64,000 nucleotides of DNA from positions 1 through 64,000 of the forward strand of contig NZ_LZJI01000232.1 in the NCBI RefSeq assembly GCF_001667775.1, in the 5' to 3' direction. Below are positions 44,198-52,994 of this stretch, piece by piece. This DNA is from Mycobacterium sp. E1747 (lineage in GTDB: Bacteria > Actinomycetota > Actinomycetes > Mycobacteriales > Mycobacteriaceae). Each line of letters starts with the position of its first letter. The first letter of the stretch is position 1. A program made the position numbers and the translations under genes. Under the pieces are notes generated by a model that was given only the letters and a program-made list of their open reading frames with translations, did not search any database and was not told the DNA's origin.

Positions 44198-45154
44198 TTA
44201 GGCGTACGTCGCGTCCACCAGGCCCCAGGCCAGCGCGGTGCCGGTGTCGATGGTGCGCCCGGACAGCACGAGATAGGCGGTGCGCCACCGGCCGATCCGG
44301 CGGGTGACGCTCAGCGTCCCGCCGGCGCCGGGGATCAGCCCCAGCTGGAGTTCGGGCAGCCCGAACACCGAATGCTCCCGCGCGGCGACCAATCCGCAGA
44401 ATGCCGCCATCTCCAGCCCGCTGCCCAGCACGCTGCCGTGCACCTCTGCCCGGCAGGCGCGACCGAGCCGGGCGGTGAGCGCGTCGAGCGCCAGCGCGGG
44501 GCTGTGCCGGGTACGGGCCAGATGAGCGCTCGCCGGGTCGGCGAAGGTGCCGAACTCGGCGAGGTCTCCCCCGCTGCAGAACGATGGCCCGTTGCCGCGC
44601 AACACGATCCCTGCCACGGATGGGTCCAGTTGCGCGATGGTCAGCGCCTCCAGCAGCGCGGCGCGGGCGTCGGTGGAAAACGCGTTGTGGCGCTGCGGCC
44701 GGTTGAATGCGATGCGTAGGGTGTCGCCGTCCCGCTCGGCCAGCACCGGGTCGGCGATGTCGGGCACTCGGGCCGGGCCGCGTTCGCCCAGCCAGCGCGC
44801 GAATTCCGGGCCGGCCTGCAAGGTCGAGTAGGCCAGCGATTCGGTCACCACCGCGGCCAGCGCCGGGCCGCCGGGGACCACCCCACGTAGCACGTCGTCG
44901 CAGACGCTGCTGGCGTGCGGCCAACGGTGACAGCGCGCGGTGAGCTCGGCGAGCGCGTTGGGCACCGACTCGACGGTGACCGCCCGCCGGTCGTCGTAGT
45001 GGTCCTCGGTGAGGGTGAAAGTCGCTGCGTCCAGCCAAGGTTCACAACGGGCGAGGTCGAAAGCGGCGCCGTGCGCCAGGATCACCCCCGGGGGCGACGC
45101 GGGGCCGGCATCCGGCGGGCTCGCCAGGTCCACCACCGAGAGCATCGGGGTCAC
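44198..45154 (-). CDS. Enoyl-CoA hydratase/isomerase with long N-terminal region
   Basis: A protein of about 318 aa. The C-terminal crotonase domain covers about residues 125-318, with FNRPQRHNAFS, GNGPSFCSGGDLAEFG and GSVLGSGLEMAAFC for the oxyanion hole. The first 120 residues, with ESLAYSTLQAGPEFARWL, precede it and look like a degenerate or linker region known in some actinobacterial members. GTG at 45154 overlaps the fadD4 stop as GTGA; ATG at 45145 is the alternative. It probably acts after FadD4 on the same CoA thioester. Confidence 0.82.
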   Translation of the reverse strand: MTPMLSVVDLASPPDAGPASPPGVILAHGAAFDLARCEPWLDAATFTLTEDHYDDRRAVTVESVPNALAELTARCHRWPHASSVCDDVLRGVVPGGPALAAVVTESLAYSTLQAGPEFARWLGERGPARVPDIADPVLAERDGDTLRIAFNRPQRHNAFSTDARAALLEALTIAQLDPSVAGIVLRGNGPSFCSGGDLAEFGTFADPASAHLARTRHSPALALDALTARLGRACRAEVHGSVLGSGLEMAAFCGLVAAREHSVFGLPELQLGLIPGAGGTLSVTRRIGRWRTAYLVLSGRTIDTGTALAWGLVDATYA

Positions 45155-46668
45155 ACCGAGTATTTCTCGATCAGCCCGTTCTTGTAGAGCTTGCCGGTGT
45201 CGGTGCGCGGCAGTTGCGTCTCGAACGCGATCGATTTCGGACACTTGTAGTGCGCCAAGCGGTCTCGCAGCCAAGCCAGCAGTTCGTCGGCGAACTCGTC
45301 CGTGGCGTCGTCGGGGTCGACGGTCTGCACGGCGGCCAGCACGCGTTGCCCCATCTCGTCATCGGGAACCCCGAATACCGCCGCGTCCAACACCTTCGGG
45401 TGGGTGACCAACAGGTTCTCCGCCTCCTGGGGATAGATGTTCACCCCGCCCGAGATGATCATGTGATGGCGCCGGTCGGTCAGGTACAGGTAGCCCTCCT
45501 CGTCGAGGTAGCCGATGTCGCCGACGGTGGCCCACCCGTGCTTGTCGCGGGAGGCCGCGGTTTTTGTGGGGTCGTTGAGGTATTCGAACGAATTCCCGCC
45601 CTCGAAGTAGATCTCACCGGCCTGCCCGGACGGCAACTCGTTGCCGTTCTCGTCGAGGATGTGCACGGCACCCACCATGGGTTTGCCGACGGAACCGGGG
45701 TGCGCCAGCCACTCTTCGGCGGTGATCAACGTCGACCCGTGCGCCTCGGAGGAGGCGTAGTACTCGTCGATGATCGGACCCCACCAGTCCATCATCTGTT
45801 TCTTGATCTCCACCGGGCACGGTGCCGCCGCGTGCATCACCCGCTGCAGGCTGGACAGATCGTACGAACTCCGCACCGCCTCAGGCAGTTTCAGCATGCG
45901 GGTGAACATTGCGGGGACGAACTGGCCGCGGGTGACGCGGTGACGCTGGATGGCGTCGAGGCAGCCTTCAGCGTCGAATTTCTCCAACACCACCGTGGTG
46001 ACCCCGCCGGCTTGCGCGCTCATCGACCACACCGAGGGTGCGGTGTGATACAGCGGCGCCGGGCTGAGGTAGATCGAGTCCGGGTCCATCCAGAAACTCA
46101 CCAGCGCCGACATCATGCTCGGCGCCTCGGACGGCGGAACGTGTGGCAGTTCGCGTTTGATGCCCTTGGGCCGGCCGGTGGTGCCCGACGAATACTGCAG
46201 CAGGTCGCCCTCGCGTTCGTCGTCGATCGGGGTGTCGGGCTCGCCCGCAACGCATTCGGGGTAGCGCTGCCAGCCCGCGAGGTCCTCGTCAGCGATCAGC
46301 AGCAGCTCGGGCAGGCCGCGTGGTAGCTGCTCGGCCAGGTTCTCGCACGTCTTACGCAGCGCCGCCGACCCGATGATCGCCTTGGCCGCGCTGTTGTCGA
46401 TGATGTAGGCGGCTTCGGCTGCGGTCAGGTGGGTGTTGATCGGCACGTAGTACAGGCCGCTGCGCCGCGCCGCCCACATCACCGCATGGATGTGTTCGTT
46501 GTTCTCCATCAGGATCGCGACGGCGTCGCCCTCGACGAGGCCGGCCCGGCGAAAGTAGTGGGCCAGCCGGTTGGCCCGCGCCTCGAGCTCGTCGAAGGTG
46601 ATGACCGTGCCGGACGGGTGAAGAATGACGGCCGGCTTGCCGGTGCCGAGGTACTCGCGAATCTGCAT
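45151..46668 (-). CDS. fadD4: Fatty-acid-CoA ligase FadD4
   Basis: A 505-aa ANL-superfamily acyl-CoA synthetase. The A3 motif is LLQYSSGTTGRPKGIKRE near residue 158. The A8-type hinge is DRRHHMIISGGVNIYPQEAE and the catalytic Lys lies in RTDTGKLYKN near the end. It matches Rv0214 in position. ATG at 46668 gives the conserved MQIREYLGTGKPAV start; the 30 extra upstream codons of the open frame overlap the promoter and a palindrome. It forms a two-gene operon with the crotonase and is divergent from the cyclase-ATPase gene. Confidence 0.9.
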   Translation of the reverse strand: MQIREYLGTGKPAVILHPSGTVITFDELEARANRLAHYFRRAGLVEGDAVAILMENNEHIHAVMWAARRSGLYYVPINTHLTAAEAAYIIDNSAAKAIIGSAALRKTCENLAEQLPRGLPELLLIADEDLAGWQRYPECVAGEPDTPIDDEREGDLLQYSSGTTGRPKGIKRELPHVPPSEAPSMMSALVSFWMDPDSIYLSPAPLYHTAPSVWSMSAQAGGVTTVVLEKFDAEGCLDAIQRHRVTRGQFVPAMFTRMLKLPEAVRSSYDLSSLQRVMHAAAPCPVEIKKQMMDWWGPIIDEYYASSEAHGSTLITAEEWLAHPGSVGKPMVGAVHILDENGNELPSGQAGEIYFEGGNSFEYLNDPTKTAASRDKHGWATVGDIGYLDEEGYLYLTDRRHHMIISGGVNIYPQEAENLLVTHPKVLDAAVFGVPDDEMGQRVLAAVQTVDPDDATDEFADELLAWLRDRLAHYKCPKSIAFETQLPRTDTGKLYKNGLIEKYSV

Positions 46669-46690
46669 GCGCAGACTGTACCGCCGAAAA

Positions 46691-46708
46691 ACTTGACGGG
46701 TGTCAAGT
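46691..46708. promoter_or_regulatory. Palindromic candidate operator upstream of fadD4
   Basis: ACTTGAC-GGGT-GTCAAGT has perfect 7-bp arms and sits 23 bp before the fadD4 ATG, within the short gap to the divergent cyclase-ATPase gene. It is well placed to control fadD4 and perhaps both genes. A single GTCAAGT half-site also occurs in the fadE3 promoter region (42394-42400). The regulator is unknown. Confidence 0.5.
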
Positions 46709-46757
46709 GGTCGGGTTCGCCCTTCTCCTTGCCGTGCACCTGCCTTACAGTGCGTCA

Positions 46758-49448
46758 ATGGGCTTGACCGAGGGCCAGACCACCCCGGGCCCCCCGTCGG
46801 GCGTGGTGACGTTCCTTTTCACCGACATGGAGGGGTCGACGCGCCGGTGGGAGGCCGACCCCGACGAGATGCGGGCGTCCCTGGCCACTCATGACGACCT
46901 GCTGCGGGAAACCGTGGCCGCACATCGCGGTTGGCTTTTCAAGCACACCGGGGACGGGGTGTGCGCGGCGTTCCGCTCCCCGAAGGACGCCGTGGACGCG
47001 GCCGTCGCCGCACAGCGGGGCCTGCGGCTCCCGGTGCGGATGGGCATCGCCACAGGCGAGGCGGAGTTGCGTGGCAACGACTACTTCGGTGCGGTTCTGA
47101 ATCGCGCAGAGCGGGTCACGTCGGCCGGACACGGCGGCCAGATCCTGCTCGACGGCGCTACAGCGGAACTCCTCACCGGGGTTGACCTGGTCGACCTGGG
47201 TGCGCGCCGGCTGCGCGACATCGCCAAACCCGTTGCCATCCATCAGGTGTGGGCACCCGGGCTCAGCAGAGACTTCCCGCCGCTGCGGGCCTTCGACGCC
47301 GTCCTGGGGAACCTGAAAGCGCCGGCAACCACGATCATCGGCCGGGAAGCGGACATCGTCGAGGTGCAGACGGCGCTCAAAGCCCATCGGCTCGTCACGC
47401 TGACCGGAGTCGGTGGCGTCGGCAAGACACGACTCGCGCTCGAGGTGGCCAGCCGCCTGGCGAACGACTTCGTGGACGGCGCTTTCCTCATCGAGCTGGC
47501 AACCATCAGCGATCCGGCCGCGGTGCCCGATGCCGCCGCGGCCGTTTTGGGCATCATCCAGCAGCCGGAGATGAGTCTGGCGGACAGCATCGCGATGGCC
47601 TTGGCGGGCCGGTCGCGGCTGCTGGTGTTCGACAACTGCGAACACGTCCTGGATGCAGCGGCTGAACTGATTGAAAAGATCCTCAAGCACTCGGCGACCG
47701 TGACGATCCTTGCCACCAGCCGCGAGGGCATGTCGCTGGGCGATGAACAAGTGTGGACGGTACCCCCCCTGGACCGCGGTCGCGGGTTGGCGTCGCCCGC
47801 GGCGACGCTGTTCATTGAACGCGCACAGGGTTTCGCGCGGGGTGTGTCCTTGACCCGTGGCGACGATGCGGCCGCAGTCATCGAGATCTGCCGCCGCTTG
47901 GATGGGATACCCCTGGCCATCGAATTGGCCGCCTCGCGGATGGTGTCCATGTCCCCGACCGAGCTGCGCGACCGGCTTGACGACCGGTTCCGGCTACTCG
48001 TCGGGTCCCGGCGCGGGCTGGAACGGCACCAGACCTTACGGCACATGGTCCAGTGGTCTTACGATTTGCTCCACGATTCGGAGAAGGCTCTGCTGCAACG
48101 CTGCTCGGTGTTCGCGGGTGGCTTCGACCTTCAGGCCGCCTGCGCGGTCACCGGGTCCGATGACGACCTGACCACCCTGGAGCTGCTGCACGCCCTGGTT
48201 CGCAAGTCGCTGCTGGCGGCCGATCGCTCAACGTCGCGAACGCGCTTCTCGATGCTGGAGACCGTCCGGCAGTTCGCCGAGGAACAGCTCGTCGCTGCGG
48301 GTGAAGCGCACGACACCCGCGATGCGCACGCGCGGTACTTCGCCGGCCGGGAAAACGACGTCATGGGGCTGTGGGACAGTGCCCGACAGCGCGAGTCCTA
48401 CATCTGGTTCACCGATGAATTACCGAACCTGCGCAGCGCATTCCGATGGGCCGCCGATGCCAGCGATCTCGACACCGCCATCGCGATCGCTTGGTACGCA
48501 ACGGTTCTCGGGCTGTGCCTCGAGCAGTACGAGCCCGTTCAGTGGGCGGAGGAACTCATCGAGCCGGCGAAAGCCGTCGACCACCCGAGGCTGGTGCACC
48601 TGTACCTGGCCGCCGTGCAGTGCTACGCCACCGGTCGCATCGAGGATTACTTCCGCTATTGCGAGGCCGGGAAGGCTGCGATCATCAGTGGGAGGTACGA
48701 CGAGATTGCGGAGGCGCTCGAGCCGATGCTGGCGGTCGGTAATATCGTCGCCGGGCAGCCGGAACGCTGGGTTGACTGGTGCCGCAACATTATTGAGCGA
48801 CGTCCCCACCCACACACCTTGGTGCACGCCTGCCTGGTCTACGCGTTGATCATCAGCGGGGAAACCACGGCCGCGGTCGCAGCATCGCAAAAGCTCCTGG
48901 CGGCCGCCGAGACCTCGGACAACCCGAACGTTCGATCGCAGGCTCTGCTGGCATATGGGTACGCCAACTCCGAGGCCGAGCCGACGCAGGCATACGACGT
49001 GTTGGCCCGCGGCCTGACGATCGCGCGCGAAAGCGGTAACCGCCAACAGGAGTCGCACCAGACGCTTATGCTGTCCCGGCTGGCCGTTTCGCAGGGCAAC
49101 CCGGCGGATGCCCTCGACCTGGTGACCGTGTCGATGCGAAACTTCTTGGATTCGGGCAGTTTTGCATTGATCCGCAGTCCGCTGGCGGTCCTCGCGGCAT
49201 ACCTGGACCGCCTCGGCCATCTCGCGCCGGCGGCCACCATCAGCGGATTCGCCGCTGCGCCGCTGACGTCGCACGCGTTTCCGGAAATCAACGGCGCGGT
49301 CGCACACCTGCGCGCCGCCCTCGGCGTTCGGGAGTACGAGTCATTGGCCGCAAAGGGGGCGGCCATGACCGTCGCAGAAATGGTCAATTATGCACTCGAC
49401 CAGATCGACAGGATCCGGGCGGAACCGGCCGCCTTCGAGAAGGCCTAG
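46758..49448 (+). CDS. Class III nucleotidyl cyclase fused to a STAND/NB-ARC ATPase
   Basis: An 896-aa multidomain signalling protein. Residues 15-170 form a class III cyclase domain with metal-binding D23 in FTDMEGST and D66 in KHTGDGV, and transition-state N115 and R119 in LNRAERV, so it may be active. Residues 190-510 are an NB-ARC-type ATPase with Walker A GVGGVGKT (217-224) and Walker B LLVFDNCEHV (D292). The remainder is TPR-like helical repeats. No C-terminal LuxR HTH is present, unlike many mycobacterial relatives (Rv1358 type). ATG at 46758 is used. I do not recall this gene at the equivalent M. tuberculosis locus. Confidence 0.88.
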   Translation: MGLTEGQTTPGPPSGVVTFLFTDMEGSTRRWEADPDEMRASLATHDDLLRETVAAHRGWLFKHTGDGVCAAFRSPKDAVDAAVAAQRGLRLPVRMGIATGEAELRGNDYFGAVLNRAERVTSAGHGGQILLDGATAELLTGVDLVDLGARRLRDIAKPVAIHQVWAPGLSRDFPPLRAFDAVLGNLKAPATTIIGREADIVEVQTALKAHRLVTLTGVGGVGKTRLALEVASRLANDFVDGAFLIELATISDPAAVPDAAAAVLGIIQQPEMSLADSIAMALAGRSRLLVFDNCEHVLDAAAELIEKILKHSATVTILATSREGMSLGDEQVWTVPPLDRGRGLASPAATLFIERAQGFARGVSLTRGDDAAAVIEICRRLDGIPLAIELAASRMVSMSPTELRDRLDDRFRLLVGSRRGLERHQTLRHMVQWSYDLLHDSEKALLQRCSVFAGGFDLQAACAVTGSDDDLTTLELLHALVRKSLLAADRSTSRTRFSMLETVRQFAEEQLVAAGEAHDTRDAHARYFAGRENDVMGLWDSARQRESYIWFTDELPNLRSAFRWAADASDLDTAIAIAWYATVLGLCLEQYEPVQWAEELIEPAKAVDHPRLVHLYLAAVQCYATGRIEDYFRYCEAGKAAIISGRYDEIAEALEPMLAVGNIVAGQPERWVDWCRNIIERRPHPHTLVHACLVYALIISGETTAAVAASQKLLAAAETSDNPNVRSQALLAYGYANSEAEPTQAYDVLARGLTIARESGNRQQESHQTLMLSRLAVSQGNPADALDLVTVSMRNFLDSGSFALIRSPLAVLAAYLDRLGHLAPAATISGFAAAPLTSHAFPEINGAVAHLRAALGVREYESLAAKGAAMTVAEMVNYALDQIDRIRAEPAAFEKA

Positions 49449-51274
49449 CCGGCGTCGGCCAGCCGCTGCTTGAGCGCCTCAAACTCGTCCTTGACACCGG
49501 TGGGCAGCTTGTCGCCGACGAACTCGAACCACTCCTCGATCAAGGGCAGCTCTTCGCGCCACTCGGCGGGGTTGACCGCGAGCGCCTTCGCGACGTCCTC
49601 TGCCCCGACGTCGAGGCCGTTCAGGTCCAAGTCGGCCGCGGTCGGCACGATGCCGATCGGGGTGTCCTGGCCGCCGGCCTGGTGCTCGATGCGGTCGACG
49701 ATCCACTTCAGCACGCGGCTGTTCTCACCGAAGCCCGGCCACAGGAACTCGCCCTGCTCACCGCGGCGGAACCAGTTGACGAAGAACACCTGCGGCAGTT
49801 TGGACTCGTCGGAGTTCTTGCCGAGGTCGAGCCAGTGCTGGAAGTAGTCACCGACGTGGTAGCCCAGGAACGGCAGCATGGCCATCGGGTCACGGCGCAC
49901 CGTGCCGACCTTGCCCTCGGCGGCGGCGGTCTGCTCGCTGCCCATGGTGGCACCCATGAAGACGCCGTGCTGCCAATCGCGGGCCTGCGTCACCAGCGGC
50001 ACCGTGGTCTTGCGGCGGGCGCCGAACAAGATCCCCGAGATCGGCACGCCCTGCGGGTCGTCCCACTCCGGCGCCAGGATGGGGCACTGCGACATCGGGG
50101 TGCAGTACCGCGAGTTCGGGTGGGCCGCTTTGGTTTCCGTCTCCCGGATGTACCAGTCGTTGCCCTTCCAGTCGATCAGGTGGTCGGGCTCGCCCTCGAG
50201 GCCTTCCCACCACACCTCGTCGTCGTCGGTGAGCGCGACGTTGGTGAACACGGTGTTGCCCGCGGCGATGGTGCGCATCGCGTTGGGGTTGGACTTCCAG
50301 TTGGTGCCCGGCGCGACCCCGAAGAAGCCGAACTCCGGGTTGACCGCGTACAACCGGCCGTCCTTACCGAAGCGCATCCAGGCGATGTCGTCGCCCAGGG
50401 TCTCGGCGCGCCAGCCCGGGATGGTCGGCTGCAGCATCGCAAGGTTGGTCTTACCGCACGCCGACGGGAAGGCGGCGGCGAAGTAATACGCCTTGTTCTC
50501 CGGGGAGATCAGCTTGAGGATCAGCATGTGCTCGGCCAGCCAGCCCTCGTCGTGGGCCATCGCCGAGGCAATGCGCAGCGAGTAGCACTTCTTGCCCAGC
50601 AGGGCGTTGCCGCCGTAGCCGGAGCCGTAGCTCCAGATCTCGCGGGTCTCCGGGAAGTGGGTGATGTATTTGGTGTCGTTGCAGGGCCACGGCACGTCCT
50701 TCTGGCCGGGCTCCAGCGGGGCGCCCACCGAGTGCAGCGCCTTCACGAAGAACCCGTCGTCGCCCATCTTCTCCAGCGCGGCCTTGCCCATCCGGGTCAT
50801 CGTGCGCATGGAGACGACGACATATTCGGAATCCGTGATCTCCACGCCCAGCTTGGGGTCGTCGGCGCCGAGCGGGCCCATGCAGAACGGCACCACGTAC
50901 ATGGTGCGGCCCCGCATGCAGCCGCGGTACAAGTCGGTCATCAGCGACCGCATCTCGGCCGGGTCCATCCAGTTGTTGGTGGGGCCGGCGTCGATCTCAC
51001 GCTCGGAGCAGATGAAGGTCCGCGACTCGACCCGCGCGACATCCGACGGGTCGGACAACGCCAGGTAGGAATTGGGGTGCTTCTTCTCGTTCAGCTTCGT
51101 GAACGTGCCCGCCTCGACCAGCTCGGCGGCCAGCCGATCGAACTCTTCGGCCGAGCCGTCGGTGAACACCACGCGCTCAGGCTGAGTGAGCTCGGCGACC
51201 TCCCGTACCCACGACAGCAGCCCCTGATGGTTGGTGGGCGCGGTGTCCAATCCGGGAATGGTCGCTGAGGTCAT
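49445..51274 (-). CDS. pckG: Phosphoenolpyruvate carboxykinase (GTP)
   Basis: A 609-aa GTP-dependent PEP carboxykinase converting oxaloacetate to PEP, the entry to gluconeogenesis on lipids. The P-loop-type motif is FPSACGKTNLAM near residues 277-288, WSYGSGYGGNALLGKKC holds substrate- and Mn-binding residues, and WFRRGEQGEFLWPGFGEN is the nucleotide region. It matches Rv0211 (pckA). ATG at 51274 has AGGAG eight bases upstream. The upstream 141 bp are gene-free and hold its promoter. Its stop overlaps that of the cyclase-ATPase gene. Confidence 0.96.
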   Translation of the reverse strand: MTSATIPGLDTAPTNHQGLLSWVREVAELTQPERVVFTDGSAEEFDRLAAELVEAGTFTKLNEKKHPNSYLALSDPSDVARVESRTFICSEREIDAGPTNNWMDPAEMRSLMTDLYRGCMRGRTMYVVPFCMGPLGADDPKLGVEITDSEYVVVSMRTMTRMGKAALEKMGDDGFFVKALHSVGAPLEPGQKDVPWPCNDTKYITHFPETREIWSYGSGYGGNALLGKKCYSLRIASAMAHDEGWLAEHMLILKLISPENKAYYFAAAFPSACGKTNLAMLQPTIPGWRAETLGDDIAWMRFGKDGRLYAVNPEFGFFGVAPGTNWKSNPNAMRTIAAGNTVFTNVALTDDDEVWWEGLEGEPDHLIDWKGNDWYIRETETKAAHPNSRYCTPMSQCPILAPEWDDPQGVPISGILFGARRKTTVPLVTQARDWQHGVFMGATMGSEQTAAAEGKVGTVRRDPMAMLPFLGYHVGDYFQHWLDLGKNSDESKLPQVFFVNWFRRGEQGEFLWPGFGENSRVLKWIVDRIEHQAGGQDTPIGIVPTAADLDLNGLDVGAEDVAKALAVNPAEWREELPLIEEWFEFVGDKLPTGVKDEFEALKQRLADAG

Positions 51275-51416
51275 CGAAATCTCCTGAATCCTTCTGCGTA
51301 CTCGTACATCTCTTCAATTGCGTATGTGCTCGACCACACAGCTGCTCGATGGTGGCGTTAGCTACAGGTTATCGTGAGCACCTTGTCGGGGAAGCCTCGG
51401 GCAGGTATAAGCCTTC

Positions 51417-52994
51417 TCACAGCAACGATTCAGAAGATTCCCCAGCGTCCGGATCACCGCTGTAAGAGGCTGGTTTTTCGGTCACTTCGTCCGCCACGGC
51501 TTTTTCCACGGTCAAATCGGAATCGTCGGATGTAGATATACCCGCTTCGCCCAGTTCTGCACGCACCGCGTCCAGGGCCGCCAGCACGGTGGGCAGCTCC
51601 CGGTCGCGCGCGGCGGCGTCCCGCGAGGCCGCCACGGCATGGGCGCGCAGCTCGCGGTCGATGGCATTGACCTGGTCGCTCACCTGGGCGTTCTCAACCT
51701 CGTCCTGGGCCAGCACCGCTTTGCTCAGCACCGACTCGGCGACCAGGACGCGGGTGGCGACCAGCTCCTCGGCCACCGACCGCAGCGAGGAGGTCACGTC
51801 GCCTGCCCAGCGGTCGAGCAGCGCCCGGTCGCGCAGCAGGCTGCGGATGTGGATCACCACACACGTGACCGCCAGGCCGATCGCCACGCACGTGACCTCG
51901 GCGACCGCCGACAGGGCGGGGCTGAGTCTTGCGCCCAGCCCGCTCATCAGCCTGCTCAGGGTCAGCGCCACACCCAGGCCGAACCCGGCGCCCAGCAGCA
52001 TCATCAGCCAGGTCTCGTGCCGTCGCGATTTCAGCGGCGGCGGCGCGACGTCGACCGTCGGCAGCTGCTCGAGGGACGGCAGGGCCGTCGCGACGCCCAC
52101 CACCTGCGCGACATCGGCGAGATGGGTGGCGGTGCCCTCGTTCACCTCGGCGACCACCTCGTCCAGCCGGCCACGGGCGTGGGCCTCGAAGCCGGGCATG
52201 TCGCGCCGGGGCCACCCGGCGGCGTCTTCCTGCAGCTCGGTGCGCACCGACGAACACTTGTTACGCGCGAGGTGGGACAGCTGGACACGCGCCTGCTGGA
52301 TCTGACCGCGCAGCGTCACGGTGCGCTCGGTCCTCGCCTCGCGCCGCTGCCGCAGAGCGGTGCTGCGCTCGTCGCGTAAGGCGTCCACCCGCGCCCGGCG
52401 CCCCGCACCGTCGGCCTGGCGGTCGAACCGCTGCGCGACGGTGGTGAGCCGAGATTCCCAGGCCCGCAGCCTGTTTCGGCGGGTGAGTTCCGAGTCCGCC
52501 AGCCGGGCCGAGACGGTCTCCGCCAGGTCGTCGACGATCGGGTCGCCGAGGTCGGGCAGCGCGGCCGCGCCCACCCAGGGCACCCCGGCGTAGCGCGGCG
52601 CGTGGGCGGCCAGCGTCTCGCGGTCGGCGGCCAGCACGTCGCGCCAGCCTCGGTGCACGTCGATCTTCGACACCACCGCCACCACCGCGTCGGTGTGCGC
52701 GGCCGCGGCGTCCAGCAGCGCGCAGTCGGACGGCGTCAGATGCGCCGCCGCGGAGACGACGAACACCACGGCCAATGGCACGTCGCCGGGCCCCAATTCG
52801 GCCGACTCGACGAACTTGTGCTCAGGCAGTCGTTCGCGCAGCGCCGCGGCCACCGCGCTCACGCCGGCCAGCCACGGTCCGGTCACCAGCACCACGTCGC
52901 GGCGGTGCACGGCGGGGGGATCCAGCTCCGGTCCAACGCCCGCCACCAGAGCGTCCACTTGGGCGACCGGATCTTCGGGCGTGTCGGCGCTCAC
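51417..52994 (-). CDS. GTPase-like membrane protein with degenerate P-loop, Rv0210-like
   Basis: A 525-aa protein. The N-terminal part looks like a GTPase fold: VLVTGPWLAGVSAVAAAL sits where a P-loop should be but lacks the Lys, and VVAVVSKIDVHRGW resembles the G4 (N/T)KxD motif. A basic coiled region follows (residues 200-300), then a pair of membrane helices near 345-400 and an acidic tail. The layout recalls bacterial dynamin-like proteins, a hypothesis only. GTG at 52994 overlaps the stop of the upstream partner as GTGA, so both are made together. Confidence 0.75.
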   Translation of the reverse strand: MSADTPEDPVAQVDALVAGVGPELDPPAVHRRDVVLVTGPWLAGVSAVAAALRERLPEHKFVESAELGPGDVPLAVVFVVSAAAHLTPSDCALLDAAAAHTDAVVAVVSKIDVHRGWRDVLAADRETLAAHAPRYAGVPWVGAAALPDLGDPIVDDLAETVSARLADSELTRRNRLRAWESRLTTVAQRFDRQADGAGRRARVDALRDERSTALRQRREARTERTVTLRGQIQQARVQLSHLARNKCSSVRTELQEDAAGWPRRDMPGFEAHARGRLDEVVAEVNEGTATHLADVAQVVGVATALPSLEQLPTVDVAPPPLKSRRHETWLMMLLGAGFGLGVALTLSRLMSGLGARLSPALSAVAEVTCVAIGLAVTCVVIHIRSLLRDRALLDRWAGDVTSSLRSVAEELVATRVLVAESVLSKAVLAQDEVENAQVSDQVNAIDRELRAHAVAASRDAAARDRELPTVLAALDAVRAELGEAGISTSDDSDLTVEKAVADEVTEKPASYSGDPDAGESSESLL

